Source of the DNA: Methylovirgula sp. 4M-Z18
GTDB lineage: Bacteria > Pseudomonadota > Alphaproteobacteria > Rhizobiales > Beijerinckiaceae
Length of the DNA stretch: 64,000 nucleotides
Assembly (NCBI RefSeq): GCF_037890675.1
Contig: NZ_CP149574.1
Coordinates: 992,001-1,056,000, forward strand
Reading direction: 5' to 3'
Below are positions 8,519 through 17,081 of this stretch, piece after piece. The first letter of the stretch is position 1. Each line of letters opens with the position of its first letter. The position numbers and the translations under genes were made by a program. The notes below the pieces were generated by a model, which did no database searches, had not been told where the DNA came from, and saw only the letters and a list, made by a program, of their open reading frames with translations.

Positions 8519-9511
8519 TCAGAGGCCCATCTTCGCGAGGTCGTCGATCGTGTCTTTGTTGATGTCGACGAGCTCATTCACGATCAGGTTGTGACCGTCG
8601 GGATGAACGACGCCCAAACCGGGAATGTCGGTTCCGTCGCTCACCTTGTCGCCCTTTGCGACCATGGTCCCGAGGGTGACGAAGACTTCGCCGGCCAATT
8701 CCGGGTTCCACATATAGCCGCCGGTGAGCACGCCATCATGCACCAGCTTCTTGCCTTGCCCCGGCGAGAACGGCCCCATCACCAGGATCTTACCTTCCTC
8801 GTGTTTTTCCACGACGGCGCGCGCGGCACCGATCGGGCCTTGGCTGCCGAAAGCGAGGAAGGCTTTGAGATCGGGATTGGCGCGCATCAGATCGAGCGCG
8901 GTGCTGCGCGATTGATCGACATTCTCCGCAACGCCGTAACGGTCGCCGACCTGTTTCATGTCGGGCGCGTGCGCCTTGATATAGGCGATGGCCGCATCGG
9001 CCCAGGCGTTATGGAGCGGCACCGTCAGTGAACCGACGTAGACCGCATATTCGCCTTTGCCGCCGAGCGCTTCGACCAGCCGCTTGCCATAGGCCTCACC
9101 AAAACCTTTTGCCGACGCGAGTTCGAAGTCGTAGTCGGCGTTTTTCTGTTTCGGCGATTCATGGGTGATGACTTTGATGCCGGCCGCACGGGCGCGCTCC
9201 AGCACCGGCTCCAACACTTCGGCGTCATTGGGGACGACGCCGATCACGTCGACCTTCTGGGCGATGAGATCTTCGATCGCACGAACCTGCAGCGCGGGGT
9301 CGGCGCTGGTTGGGCCGATCATGGTCGCTTTGACGCCGAGTTCGGCGCTCTTCTTCTTGATGCCGGCTTCCATGGCATTGAACCAAGGAATGCCGCCGAT
9401 TTTGACGACGATACCGATCACCGGATGATCCGGCGAAGCCTGAACGGCATGGGCGAATGCGAGTGAAAACGCGCCTGCCAACAAGGCGTGCCTAATGGTT
9501 TTGAACGTCAT
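8519..9511 (-). CDS. Periplasmic sugar-binding protein (second system)
   Basis: A 330-residue secreted binding protein with a Sec signal peptide ending near VQA-SP (residues 24-27). The fold 4 periplasmic-binding-protein family is indicated by VIGIVVKIGGIPWFNAMEAG, IGPTSADPALQVRAIEDL and GVVPNDAEVLEPVLERA. It is the first gene of the leftward import operon and lies directly downstream of a LacI-type regulator. From memory it is a relative of the LsrB/RhaS group rather than the ribose-binding protein, but distant from the first binding protein in this window. Substrate is unknown; the adjacent epimerase and sugar-acid dehydratase suggest a rare pentose or ketose. Confidence 0.92.
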   Translation of the reverse strand: MTFKTIRHALLAGAFSLAFAHAVQASPDHPVIGIVVKIGGIPWFNAMEAGIKKKSAELGVKATMIGPTSADPALQVRAIEDLIAQKVDVIGVVPNDAEVLEPVLERARAAGIKVITHESPKQKNADYDFELASAKGFGEAYGKRLVEALGGKGEYAVYVGSLTVPLHNAWADAAIAYIKAHAPDMKQVGDRYGVAENVDQSRSTALDLMRANPDLKAFLAFGSQGPIGAARAVVEKHEEGKILVMGPFSPGQGKKLVHDGVLTGGYMWNPELAGEVFVTLGTMVAKGDKVSDGTDIPGLGVVHPDGHNLIVNELVDINKDTIDDLAKMGL

Positions 9512-9652
9512 GATATCCTCCCTTCATTTTGGTCATCGAGATGTTTTTGTGGATGCGTGCGGAATGAATTTTGTTGTCGTTACGTCGCGATCATTGTCCT
9601 CCTTGGTATGCATCTTTTATGTGCCGATTGAGCGTTCGAGCCGGGCGGCCTT

Positions 9653-10687
9653 TTAAGGTCCGTTCATGGGCGCGGCAGGATGACGAACATCCCGTGTCGA
9701 AGCGCGAATGATGAGCTCGCACGGAAGTTCGACATGTTTGGGCGGCGCGAGATCGCCGCGAATGCGCGCGCTGAGCAGATCCCAAATCGCGCGGCCCATT
9801 TCACGCACCGGTTGACGAATGGCCGTGATCGGCGTCGTCCGCGCGCTCATCCAGGCATAATCGTCGAAGCCGATCAGGGAGATCTGCTCCGCGACGCGCC
9901 AGCCCTGTTCCGCGATGGTCGTGAGCACGCCCAGGGTTGTGAAATTGGTGAGGGCGACAACGGCCGTCGGCGTTGCGCTGTCCCGGAACCAGGCCGTCAG
10001 GCGCTTGCACGCTTCGTCGCTGGTTAGACCCAATTCGACGACCGCTGGATCGGGCAGGCCATATTGGCGCATCGCGTCCCGCGCGCCCGCGCATCGCTGC
10101 CGGATGTTCGCGAGCTCGAGCAAAGTCGCGGCGATCAGAATGTTCGTGTGTCCGAGTTCGACCAGATGGCGCACAGCGGCGGCGCCGGCGGCAATGTTGT
10201 CAATCGACACTGTGTCAGCGGGCAGGCTATCGCCGCCACGGTCCGCGACGACATAAGGCGTGCCCGCGTTTTCGAGCAGCTCACGGCCCGGAAATTCATC
10301 CGTGCAAGGAAGCACGATGACCCCCGCCGGACGCCAGGCGAGGATGGCTTTCAGACGCGACGTCTCTGTTTCCACCCGTCCTTGCGCGCTCGCAACGATG
10401 ACTTCGTAATTTTCCGCGACCAGGCATTGCTCGATCGACGACACGACGGACGTGAAAAAGGGATTGTCCAGGTCCGGCACCACGACGGCGATGATTCTCG
10501 CTTCGCCGGTCCGGAGCTGGGAGGCGAGGGGGTCGACGCGGTAATCCAGCGTCCGCGCGGCCTCCCGAACCCGCTTGGCGAGCTTTTCGCTCACCGGCTT
10601 GCGACCTGTCAGCGTATTCGAAACCGTCGCCGGGGAGACCCGCGCCAGTTTCGCTACATCCATGATAGATATGATTTTTTCGCTCAT
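9653..10687 (-). CDS. LacI-family transcriptional regulator
   Basis: A 344-residue repressor: N-terminal helix-turn-helix (IMDVAKLARVSPATVSNTLT, residues 8-27), hinge helix around residues 50-60, then a periplasmic-binding-like effector domain. It is followed 141 bases later by the binding-protein gene on the same strand. A paired CG-centred palindrome of LacI type lies in the 152-base divergent gap to the flavin-reductase gene, so autoregulation and control of the rightward genes are likely. The inducer is presumably a sugar taken up by the neighbouring importer (inference). Confidence 0.95.
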   Translation of the reverse strand: MSEKIISIMDVAKLARVSPATVSNTLTGRKPVSEKLAKRVREAARTLDYRVDPLASQLRTGEARIIAVVVPDLDNPFFTSVVSSIEQCLVAENYEVIVASAQGRVETETSRLKAILAWRPAGVIVLPCTDEFPGRELLENAGTPYVVADRGGDSLPADTVSIDNIAAGAAAVRHLVELGHTNILIAATLLELANIRQRCAGARDAMRQYGLPDPAVVELGLTSDEACKRLTAWFRDSATPTAVVALTNFTTLGVLTTIAEQGWRVAEQISLIGFDDYAWMSARTTPITAIRQPVREMGRAIWDLLSARIRGDLAPPKHVELPCELIIRASTRDVRHPAAPMNGP

Positions 10688-10708
10688 TTAATCAAGCCAA
10701 ACGCCAAC

Positions 10709-10737
10709 GTAAAACGATTTACTGAAAATCGTTTTAC
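10709..10737. promoter_or_regulatory. Paired LacI-type operator
   Basis: GTAAAACGATTT (10709-10720) and its exact reverse complement AAATCGTTTTAC (10726-10737) flank a 5-base spacer. Each arm is also the core of a CG-centred pseudo-palindrome (CG at 10715-10716 and 10730-10731, 15 bp apart). This is the usual look of LacI-family operators. It sits 22 bases upstream of the repressor start. Confidence 0.75.
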
Positions 10738-10839
10738 AGCATCGTGCTCGGAAGTGCAAGAATGGAATATGACGCGCGCCAATTTTGTTTGTGGCTTACA
10801 GATCGTTTACAACGTTTGACGGCGCGGAAGGGGCCTGAC

Positions 10840-11517
10840 ATGAGCGGCGATATTTCACACACGCATTTCGATTTTGCGAAGCTCTCCGAACGCGAGCGCT
10901 ACAAGCTGTTGATCGGCACGGTCATCCCGCGTCCGATCGCCTTGGTGACGACCGTGAGCAGGGCCGGGCGGGCCAATGCCGGCCCCTTCAGCTTTTTCAA
11001 TGTCCTGACCCACGATCCCGCCATCGTCGCGATCGGCGTCGAGAATCATGCCGACATGAGCTTCAAAGATACGGCACGCAATATCCGCGAAACGGGCGAG
11101 TTCACCGTGCATATCGTCGATAATGCGCTCGTCGAACATATGGAGGTGTGCGCCATCAAGTTCGGTCCCGAGATCGACGAACTCGCCGAAGCCGGGCTTG
11201 CCACGACAGCGGGACAGATGGTGCGCAGCCCCCGTATCCTGGCGGCGCCGGCCGCTCTCGAATGCCGCCGGCATACGACCCTGCAAGTCGGGCCTGCCCG
11301 CGAAATCATTCTCGGCGAAGTCCTCGGCGTCTTCATTCGGAGCGACGCGGTGGATGCGTCAAAGTTTTATGTCGACCAGAACCTGATGGATGCGGTGGGG
11401 CGCATGGGCGGCTATAGTTACGCGCGAACGCGCGATCAGTTCGAAATCAAAACGATGACGAAGGACGAGTGGGCCCTGCACAAGAACCAGCGGCCTGGCC
11501 ATGTCGATCGGCTCTAG
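10840..11517 (+). CDS. Flavin reductase-like (DIM6/NTAB) family protein
   Basis: A 225-residue FMN-binding split-barrel protein. The N-terminal IGTVIPRPIALVTTVSRAGRANAGPFSFFN is the typical flavin-binding start (residues about 25-55). ATG 10840 has the ribosome site GGAAGGGG; the upstream GTG at 10744 would overlap the operator region. Members reduce flavins or act as flavoprotein oxidoreductases; substrate is unknown. It is divergent from the LacI gene and 149 bases ahead of the sugar-acid dehydratase, with which it may be co-transcribed. A role in the sugar pathway is suggested only by position. Confidence 0.88.
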   Translation: MSGDISHTHFDFAKLSERERYKLLIGTVIPRPIALVTTVSRAGRANAGPFSFFNVLTHDPAIVAIGVENHADMSFKDTARNIRETGEFTVHIVDNALVEHMEVCAIKFGPEIDELAEAGLATTAGQMVRSPRILAAPAALECRRHTTLQVGPAREIILGEVLGVFIRSDAVDASKFYVDQNLMDAVGRMGGYSYARTRDQFEIKTMTKDEWALHKNQRPGHVDRL

Positions 11518-11666
11518 CCAATCGTTCAGAATGAACTATGCCCTGTGGCAGCCCTTTGCTCGCCCGGCCCGGTTACCGCATGCACGGCGCGAATGGCACC
11601 CCGTAAGACGATCTCGCCGTTCGTTGTTGCTGTTCGCTCTATAAAGGCCCGATGAGAGGAGACGCC

Positions 11667-13388
11667 ATGTCGGTTAAGAAACTCGAGGAACTGCGCAGCC
11701 AGCGCTGGTTTGGGCCGACGGACTTACGCAGTTTCGGGCATCGCTCGCGCATGATGCAGATGGGCTATACGCTCGACGATTTCATGCGCAAGCCCGTCAT
11801 CGGCATCATCAATACCTGGAGCGGTTTCGCCCAGTGCCACACCCATTTTCCCGAGCGGGTCGAGGGTATCAAGCGCGGCGTGTGGCAGGCGGGCGCCTTT
11901 CCGGTGGAACTGCCGGCGCTCTCGCTCTCCGAGCAATATGTCAAGCCGAGCGCGATGCTCTACCGCAATCTCCTGGCGCTGGAGGTCGAAGAACTGATCC
12001 GTTCCCATCCGGTGGACGGCGTCGTGCTGATGGGCGGTTGCGACAAGACCACGCCCGGAACCATCATGGGCGGCATCTCGATGAACCTGCCCATGATCTT
12101 CATGCCGGCCGGACCGATGATGCGCGGCCATTCCGGCGGCAAGATCTTGGGCTCCGGCTCGGACGTTTGGAAATTCTACGCCGAGAAGGAAGCCGGCACG
12201 ATCAGCGAGGCGCAGTGGAACGACATGGAGGCGGGGATCGCCCGCTCGGCCGGCACCTGCATGACCATGGGCACGGCCTCCACCATGACCGCCATCGCAG
12301 AAGTGCTGGGCTTCGCGCTGCCCGGTGCCTCCTCGATCCCTGCCGGCGATGCGGCCCATGCGCGCATGGCGGCGCACTGCGGCAAGCGCATCGTTGAAAT
12401 GGTGTGGGAGGATTTGAAACCCTCCGACATCATGGACCGCCGTTCGGTCGAGAATGCGCTCGTCATCCACAATGCGCTCGCGGGCTCGACCAATGCCATG
12501 ATCCATCTCGTCGCCATGGCGCGCCGCGGCGGCGTTGCCATCAAGCTCACCGATTTCGACGATTATGCCCAGAAAGTACCGGTCATCTGCAATCTGCGGC
12601 CGTCCGGCGCATGGCTGATGGAGGATTTCTTCATCGCCGGCGGTGTCCGTGGCCTGCTGAAACGGCTCGAACACCTGCTCCATCTCGACGCCGTCACGGT
12701 GGCGGGAACGCTGGGGCAGGGGTTGGAGGGCGCAGAGGTCTATAACGACGACGTCATCCGGCCGCTCGACAAGCCGATCGCCGCTTTGGGCGGCACCGCC
12801 ATCCTCTATGGCAATATCGCGCCCGACGGCTGCGTGATCAAGCCGCCGGCCGCCGAGCCGCGGCTGCTCAACCATACCGGCCCCGCTCTCGTCTTCGACA
12901 GTTACGACGAAATGACGAAGGCCGTGAACGACCTCGATCTCGATGTCACGCCCGATCATATCATGGTGTTGCGCAATGCCGGCCCGATCGGCGGTCCCGG
13001 CATGCCCGAATGGGGCATGCTGCCGCTGCCGAAAAAGCTGCTCAAACAGGGCGTGCGCGACATGCTGCGCATCTCGGACGCCCGCATGTCGGGCACGAGC
13101 TATGGCGCCTGCATCCTGCATGTTTCGCCGGAATCGGCTATCGGCGGCCCGCTCGCGGCGGTGCGCACCGGCGACCTGATCACGGTCGATGTTTCGAAGC
13201 GCTCGATCCATCTCCATGTCTCCGACGAGGAGATCAAGCAACGCATCGCCGCCTGGACCCCGCCGCCCCGCAACTACCCACGCGGCTATTACCGCATGTT
13301 CGTCCAGCACATCCGGCAGGCCCATGAGGGGTGCGATTTCGACTATCTGGAAGGCGCGCAGGGGATTCCTGAGCCGGAGATTCATTGA
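11667..13388 (+). CDS. IlvD/Edd-family sugar-acid dehydratase (L-arabonate/D-xylonate dehydratase-like)
   Basis: A 573-residue iron-sulfur dehydratase. Conserved features are GGCDKTTPG (cluster Cys, about residue 125), SAGTCMTMGTASTM (second cluster Cys, about residue 197), and the C-terminal ISDARMSGTSYGACILHVSPE, which contains the family's catalytic Ser. The PSGAWLMEDFF segment and the overall length near 575 fit pentonate dehydratases more than IlvD (about 560-615) or Edd. The reaction would remove water from an aldonic acid to give a 2-keto-3-deoxy acid. ATG 11667 follows GAGGAG; the earlier ATG 11652 has no such site. With the importer and epimerase it suggests oxidative rare-sugar catabolism. 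Confidence 0.9.
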   Translation: MSVKKLEELRSQRWFGPTDLRSFGHRSRMMQMGYTLDDFMRKPVIGIINTWSGFAQCHTHFPERVEGIKRGVWQAGAFPVELPALSLSEQYVKPSAMLYRNLLALEVEELIRSHPVDGVVLMGGCDKTTPGTIMGGISMNLPMIFMPAGPMMRGHSGGKILGSGSDVWKFYAEKEAGTISEAQWNDMEAGIARSAGTCMTMGTASTMTAIAEVLGFALPGASSIPAGDAAHARMAAHCGKRIVEMVWEDLKPSDIMDRRSVENALVIHNALAGSTNAMIHLVAMARRGGVAIKLTDFDDYAQKVPVICNLRPSGAWLMEDFFIAGGVRGLLKRLEHLLHLDAVTVAGTLGQGLEGAEVYNDDVIRPLDKPIAALGGTAILYGNIAPDGCVIKPPAAEPRLLNHTGPALVFDSYDEMTKAVNDLDLDVTPDHIMVLRNAGPIGGPGMPEWGMLPLPKKLLKQGVRDMLRISDARMSGTSYGACILHVSPESAIGGPLAAVRTGDLITVDVSKRSIHLHVSDEEIKQRIAAWTPPPRNYPRGYYRMFVQHIRQAHEGCDFDYLEGAQGIPEPEIH

Positions 13389-13443
13389 GTTGGGGGATGT
13401 CGCGCGCGAATAGGGATGGTGTCTATCGCGCCGAGCCGGACAT

Positions 13444-13501
13444 ACAAACTGTTACCTATGTCTCAAGGTCGGACGCAGTGGTCGTGGCGTCCCGGAAGGG
13501 A
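13444..13501. repeat. Left copy of tRNA-Arg direct repeat (attachment-site remnant)
   Basis: This 58-base segment repeats that at 15599-15656 in the same orientation: 31 identical bases (13444-13474), eight diverged, then 19 identical bases (13483-13501). The last part, TGGCGTCCCGGAAGGGA, is the complement of the last 17 bases of tRNA-Arg including CCA. This is the expected trace of site-specific integration at a tRNA 3' end. The rest of 13389-13725 holds no supported gene. Confidence 0.8.
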
Positions 13502-13725
13502 CGTGACAGGCGATCTCTTTAGTATATTGATTTTGCTTAGCGTTTTCGGCATTTACTTATGTGTAACGTAGCAGAACGGCGAAGCGGTGCAAGACCATAC
13601 CCGACGTTTCCACCGCAAAAGCTCGAAGAGCAGGGGCAACCCTTGTCGTTGTTGCAAAAGTCAGGCGCGAGACTCTAGCTTTAATCGCGAGCTTTGTGAC
13701 GCCTGGAAGCCGATTGAGGACAGCG

Positions 13726-14007
13726 ATGGAAGACCGCGAGAAACGCGCCCTGGGTGCTTTGGCATCGATGGTTCGGCAGTACGTATATCAACACCACGAT
13801 GGCGTGATTGATAGTGGTGCCATGTCAGCAGCCGAACATGCTATCGGTGCGCTTTCGGAGTATGGGTACATGGACGAGACGTGCGAAGGGCGCATAATGG
13901 GTCGCTGGACTGAAGCTGGCGAAGCCCTCTTGGAGTGGAATTACCCTTTCAGTGAGCAGAAAAATAAAACATTTCCGATGCCGCCGATTATCAACCCTGT
14001 GCCTTGA
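13726..14007 (+). CDS. Hypothetical protein in tRNA-Arg island
   Basis: A 93-residue soluble, acidic protein that I do not recognise. The ATG at 13726 is preceded by GAGGAC at about seven bases; an upstream in-frame start at 13696 lacks a site. The middle has a helical stretch (GAMSAAEHAIGALSEYGYMD) and the C-terminus is Pro-rich. It lies inside the direct-repeat-bounded insertion and has less GC-biased codon use than flanking genes, consistent with acquisition by transfer. No function is assigned. Confidence 0.55.
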   Translation: MEDREKRALGALASMVRQYVYQHHDGVIDSGAMSAAEHAIGALSEYGYMDETCEGRIMGRWTEAGEALLEWNYPFSEQKNKTFPMPPIINPVP

Positions 14008-14087
14008 TAGCGGGGCACTGGGGTAGAGTCGCTTGTTGGGTCGATTTTGATACGTCTTCCTAGCTGCGGTAGCGAGGGCCAATTTTG

Positions 14088-14402
14088 ATGCCGGACATGT
14101 TTTCACCAAAAGACGTGAGGCGAGAGCCAACCGATATTGAGATGGTTCAAGAGGTCACGTTGCAGCAGCTTTCAGATTGGCTGTTACGACTTTTTGGAGC
14201 TTTGCCAGAACATCTCCTGCAACATTTTCGAGATTTGGAAGCTCTTAAAAACGGCCTTTCCCCAATTTTCAATGAGATGAGGGACGGTGACAGCCTCTGG
14301 TTGTGCCAAAGCCGATTTAGAGCGCCGTTGTGGGGTCACGAAGGCGTGGCCCTCGTCCGCGACAATCGGCCTATTGTCTACATCCTCATGATGAACCATT
14401 AA
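14088..14402 (+). CDS. Hypothetical protein in tRNA-Arg island
   Basis: A 104-residue protein starting MPDMFSPKDVRREP, with a leucine-rich helical centre (LQQLSDWLLRLFGALPEHLLQHF). The C-terminal half reads SLWLCQSRFRAPLWGHEGVALVRDNRPIVY. No signal peptide or membrane span is evident and I do not recognise a family. The ATG at 14088 is three bases after a possible TTG start. It shares the AT-richer composition of the insertion. Confidence 0.55.
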   Translation: MPDMFSPKDVRREPTDIEMVQEVTLQQLSDWLLRLFGALPEHLLQHFRDLEALKNGLSPIFNEMRDGDSLWLCQSRFRAPLWGHEGVALVRDNRPIVYILMMNH

Positions 14403-14467
14403 GCCGGTCGGGAAAAACGCACCTTCACGGGCATGAGCCGGGGCGACACTGTAAGAGAGGCTAATGA

Positions 14468-14704
14468 ATGAAGTTTCCACAGTTCCTATTGCCAATATGC
14501 GTCATCGCTCTGTGCTCATGCTCGGCTTGGGCGCACGAGTACAGGTATGACACACCGCTCAAACGGGCGTACAATTTGAAGGCCAGGAAGGCTTGGCCGA
14601 CCCATTACGTTCCGATGACCAACTCTGAATATCCCAATACCCTGAAGGACGTGAATTCAAAGCCGCGCAGAGAGTTCTTTCACAAGTGCATCGGCGACGC
14701 TTGA
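14468..14704 (+). CDS. Small secreted protein of unknown function in tRNA-Arg island
   Basis: A 78-residue protein with a clear Sec signal peptide (hydrophobic FLLPICVIALCSCSAWA, cleavage near residue 23 at AWA-HE). The mature part of about 55 residues is basic and has one Cys near the end (HKCIGDA). A ribosome-site-like AGAGAGG lies ahead of the ATG. It ends three bases before the next ORF, so the two may be co-transcribed. I do not recognise it; secretion is the only supported inference. Confidence 0.55.
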   Translation: MKFPQFLLPICVIALCSCSAWAHEYRYDTPLKRAYNLKARKAWPTHYVPMTNSEYPNTLKDVNSKPRREFFHKCIGDA

Positions 14705-14707
14705 CCC

Positions 14708-15256
14708 ATGAACCCGCTATTTAAGCGTCACGCCCTTACACTGACATCACCCCTTGCCCTTTCGGAATGCCAGCGGCTCTTGCAACTATCCATGGACGGC
14801 TTCATGACCGCTGGTGGTCGCAGATCGGTCATTGGACGTATCAAAGGGACAAAGCTCAAAGCCTGCAAGAGGAACGGCTTCGGCCATTGCAATTCGTTTC
14901 AAACAATATTGACGGCTAGGCTAGTCAAACAGAATGGGCAGACTCATATCTTATGTACTTTCGCAATGCATTCCTTTGTCAGAATCTTTTTGTTTCTATG
15001 GTTTGGCGGACTGATTGGAGGCGAAGCTTTTGCAGTTGTTTGCTTATATTTGAAAGCATTTTCTTCCCTCCCTATTTCGGGTGATCCTGTTTCGACTATT
15101 TTTATACCACCATTCATGATCTTGTTCGGGATAATATTGGTGTCGGTGGGGCGCTATCTTAGCAAGGACGACCAAGGCTATCTGACTGATTTCATTTGCG
15201 GGACCCTTGATGCTCACCCCGATAAAATTGGCGAAAAGATTCGAAGCGGCATCTAA
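14708..15256 (+). CDS. Hypothetical membrane protein in tRNA-Arg island
   Basis: A 182-residue protein with a basic N-terminal half (about residues 1-90) and two hydrophobic segments (about 95-120 and 135-155) joined by a short polar loop, then a charged tail. This suggests an inner-membrane protein with cytoplasmic ends. It lies three bases after the small secreted protein gene. Codon use is clearly AT-richer than in the core genes around the island. No family recognised. Confidence 0.5.
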   Translation: MNPLFKRHALTLTSPLALSECQRLLQLSMDGFMTAGGRRSVIGRIKGTKLKACKRNGFGHCNSFQTILTARLVKQNGQTHILCTFAMHSFVRIFLFLWFGGLIGGEAFAVVCLYLKAFSSLPISGDPVSTIFIPPFMILFGIILVSVGRYLSKDDQGYLTDFICGTLDAHPDKIGEKIRSGI

Positions 15257-15598
15257 GAGCCCAGCGGCCCGCTTCTCCCTCCTCGCCATACCGCGTGCGG
15301 GCGAGGACGTCGCGGGTGCGCTAGGCGCGATTGTGCGCGTTACGTTCCGGGGAATGCGAGGGGGCCGCTGACGTCAGAGGCGGGTCAATGTCCAGCATCG
15401 AAGCCTCAGCCTACGCCGCTGCACGGGATGCCTTGCCTCGGCTGAGCGTCTAGATCAGCCGAGCATCTTGGGGTCGGCCAGAGGGGATAGCGGGCGCAGA
15501 TATGGCGATGTACGAGGTGGTCACGTTCTGCCTGCCGAGCAATTTAGTGCGCCATGACGAACGCGTGTCGGCTCGAGGTTGTCACCCATGTCTTAGGT
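15257..15598. other. Non-coding right part of tRNA-Arg island
   Basis: I see no supportable gene here and no integrase. Near the right end GTCACCCATGTCT (15581-15593) is echoed 25 bases later by GTTACCTATGTCT (15606-15618), which could be an element-end doublet. Confidence 0.4.
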
Positions 15599-15639
15599 AC
15601 AAACTGTTACCTATGTCTCAAGGTCGGACAAGTGAAGCG

Positions 15640-15656
<17 letters not shown>
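15599..15656. repeat. Right copy of tRNA-Arg direct repeat (tRNA-proximal)
   Basis: Counterpart of 13444-13501. Its right 17 bases are the 3' end of the intact tRNA-Arg gene, and identity stops at 15656 inside the tRNA. The intact tRNA is therefore at this end, and the 2.1 kb between copies is the inserted segment. Confidence 0.8.
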
Positions 15657-15716
<60 letters not shown>

Positions 15717-15977
15717 GTCGAGGTCTGTTTAGCATAGGTTGAGCCGGAGGAAACCCCCGCTGCCGCAGATTGCGGCCCCCAGGCGGGGTATCATCGCCCG
15801 TTCGCCTCCCGGCCTGTCTTGGGACCGGTTGCACAAGCGTCATTTCGGGCGCCACGACGTTGCGGCAAAAATTGCATAGTGATTTGCTCCGATTTGCAAA
15901 TTCGGCTTTCTTCCTTGCCTATTTTTGGGCGGCTGCTAACCTTTCGGGACCGTTGCGGGGCGTGGCAAGGGATCAAT

Positions 15978-17081
15978 ATGTGCGGCCGTCGATTGTTTGG
16001 GTGTCTCGTTCTGCCGGCCCTCTTGTGTATATGCGCCGGTGCTGTGCTGGCCGAGAGCCAGGAGGCGGAGATCCCCGTGATGGCGGCGGCCGCGAGCCGG
16101 TCCGATGTGCCGGTCTATTTGACCGGCCTCGGGACAGTGCAGGCGTACAACAGCGTCGTCATCACCTCGCGGGTCGATGGGCAGATCGTCAGAATCGACT
16201 TTACCGAGGGGCAGGATGTGCATGCCGGCGATGTGCTGGTGGAAATCGATCCCGCGCCCTATGCCGCGGCGCTGGCCCAGGCCAAGGCGAACAAGCTGAA
16301 GGACGAGGCGCTGTTGGACAACGCCAATCGTGACCTCGACCGCGCCCAGCGTCTGGCCACGACCGGCGCGGGCACGACGCAGCAACTCGACACGTCCAAG
16401 GCGCAGGTTCGGCAATTCGAGGCGGCCCGGGCCGGCGATGCCGCCGCGATCGAGGCCGCCGAAGTGCAACTCGCCTACACGACGATCCGATCGCCCATCG
16501 ACGGGCGGACCGGCGCGCGCGCGATCGATGTCGGCAATATCGTTCGCGCCGGCAGCGGCAGCGGGATCGTGACCGTCAATCAATTGCAGCCGATCACCGT
16601 CGCCTTCGACCTTGCCGCCGACGCGCTGCCGCTCATCCGTGGCCGCATGGCGGAGGGGCTTACCGTGACCGCGCGCGACCGCAACGATCATCCGCTCGCC
16701 ACGGGCCGCCTCACGTTGATCGACAATCAGATCAACGTGACGTCGGGCACGATTCATTGCAAGGCGACCTTCGACAATCATGACGAGGCGCTCTGGCCCG
16801 GCCAATTCGTGTCGGTCCAGCTCTTGGCCCAGACGCGGCACGATGCGCTCGTCGTGCCGCTCACGGCGATTCAGCGCGGTCCGGCGGATCTTTACGTCTA
16901 TGTCGTGGGCAAGGATCATACGGTGGCAAAAAAGCCCGTCACGGTCGATTTTTCGACGCCCGACGTTGCGGTCGTCGCGAAGGGGCTTGAGGCGGGCGAT
17001 GAGGTCGTGACCGATGGCCAATATCGGCTGCAGCCGGGCGTCCATGTGCGGATTCTGTCCGAGTCGGCTGCGACGCAATGA
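15978..17081 (+). CDS. RND efflux periplasmic adaptor subunit (MdtA-like)
   Basis: A 367-residue membrane-fusion protein with a signal peptide (cleavage near VLA-ES, residue 25). Order: first beta-barrel/lipoyl half (VITSRVDGQIVRIDFTEGQDVHAGDVL, about residues 60-86), alpha-hairpin (about 95-165), second lipoyl half (TIRSPIDGRTGARAIDVGNIV), beta-barrel, and C-terminal membrane-proximal domain. It bridges the RND pump to an outer-membrane channel. ATG 15978 has AAGGGA upstream; the longer frame from 15819 is unlikely. The stop overlaps the pump start (ATGA), so the two are co-translated. No outer-membrane factor gene lies nearby. Confidence 0.93.
   Translation: MCGRRLFGCLVLPALLCICAGAVLAESQEAEIPVMAAAASRSDVPVYLTGLGTVQAYNSVVITSRVDGQIVRIDFTEGQDVHAGDVLVEIDPAPYAAALAQAKANKLKDEALLDNANRDLDRAQRLATTGAGTTQQLDTSKAQVRQFEAARAGDAAAIEAAEVQLAYTTIRSPIDGRTGARAIDVGNIVRAGSGSGIVTVNQLQPITVAFDLAADALPLIRGRMAEGLTVTARDRNDHPLATGRLTLIDNQINVTSGTIHCKATFDNHDEALWPGQFVSVQLLAQTRHDALVVPLTAIQRGPADLYVYVVGKDHTVAKKPVTVDFSTPDVAVVAKGLEAGDEVVTDGQYRLQPGVHVRILSESAATQ

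Noticed and set aside
11724-13385. 553-codon frame antisense to the dehydratase
   Set aside because: The sense frame has all iron-sulfur and catalytic motifs; the antisense product has no recognisable features.
13483-13501. Possible second tRNA-Arg
   Set aside because: Only the last 17 bases of the tRNA are present; no cloverleaf can be formed, so it is a duplicated attachment end.
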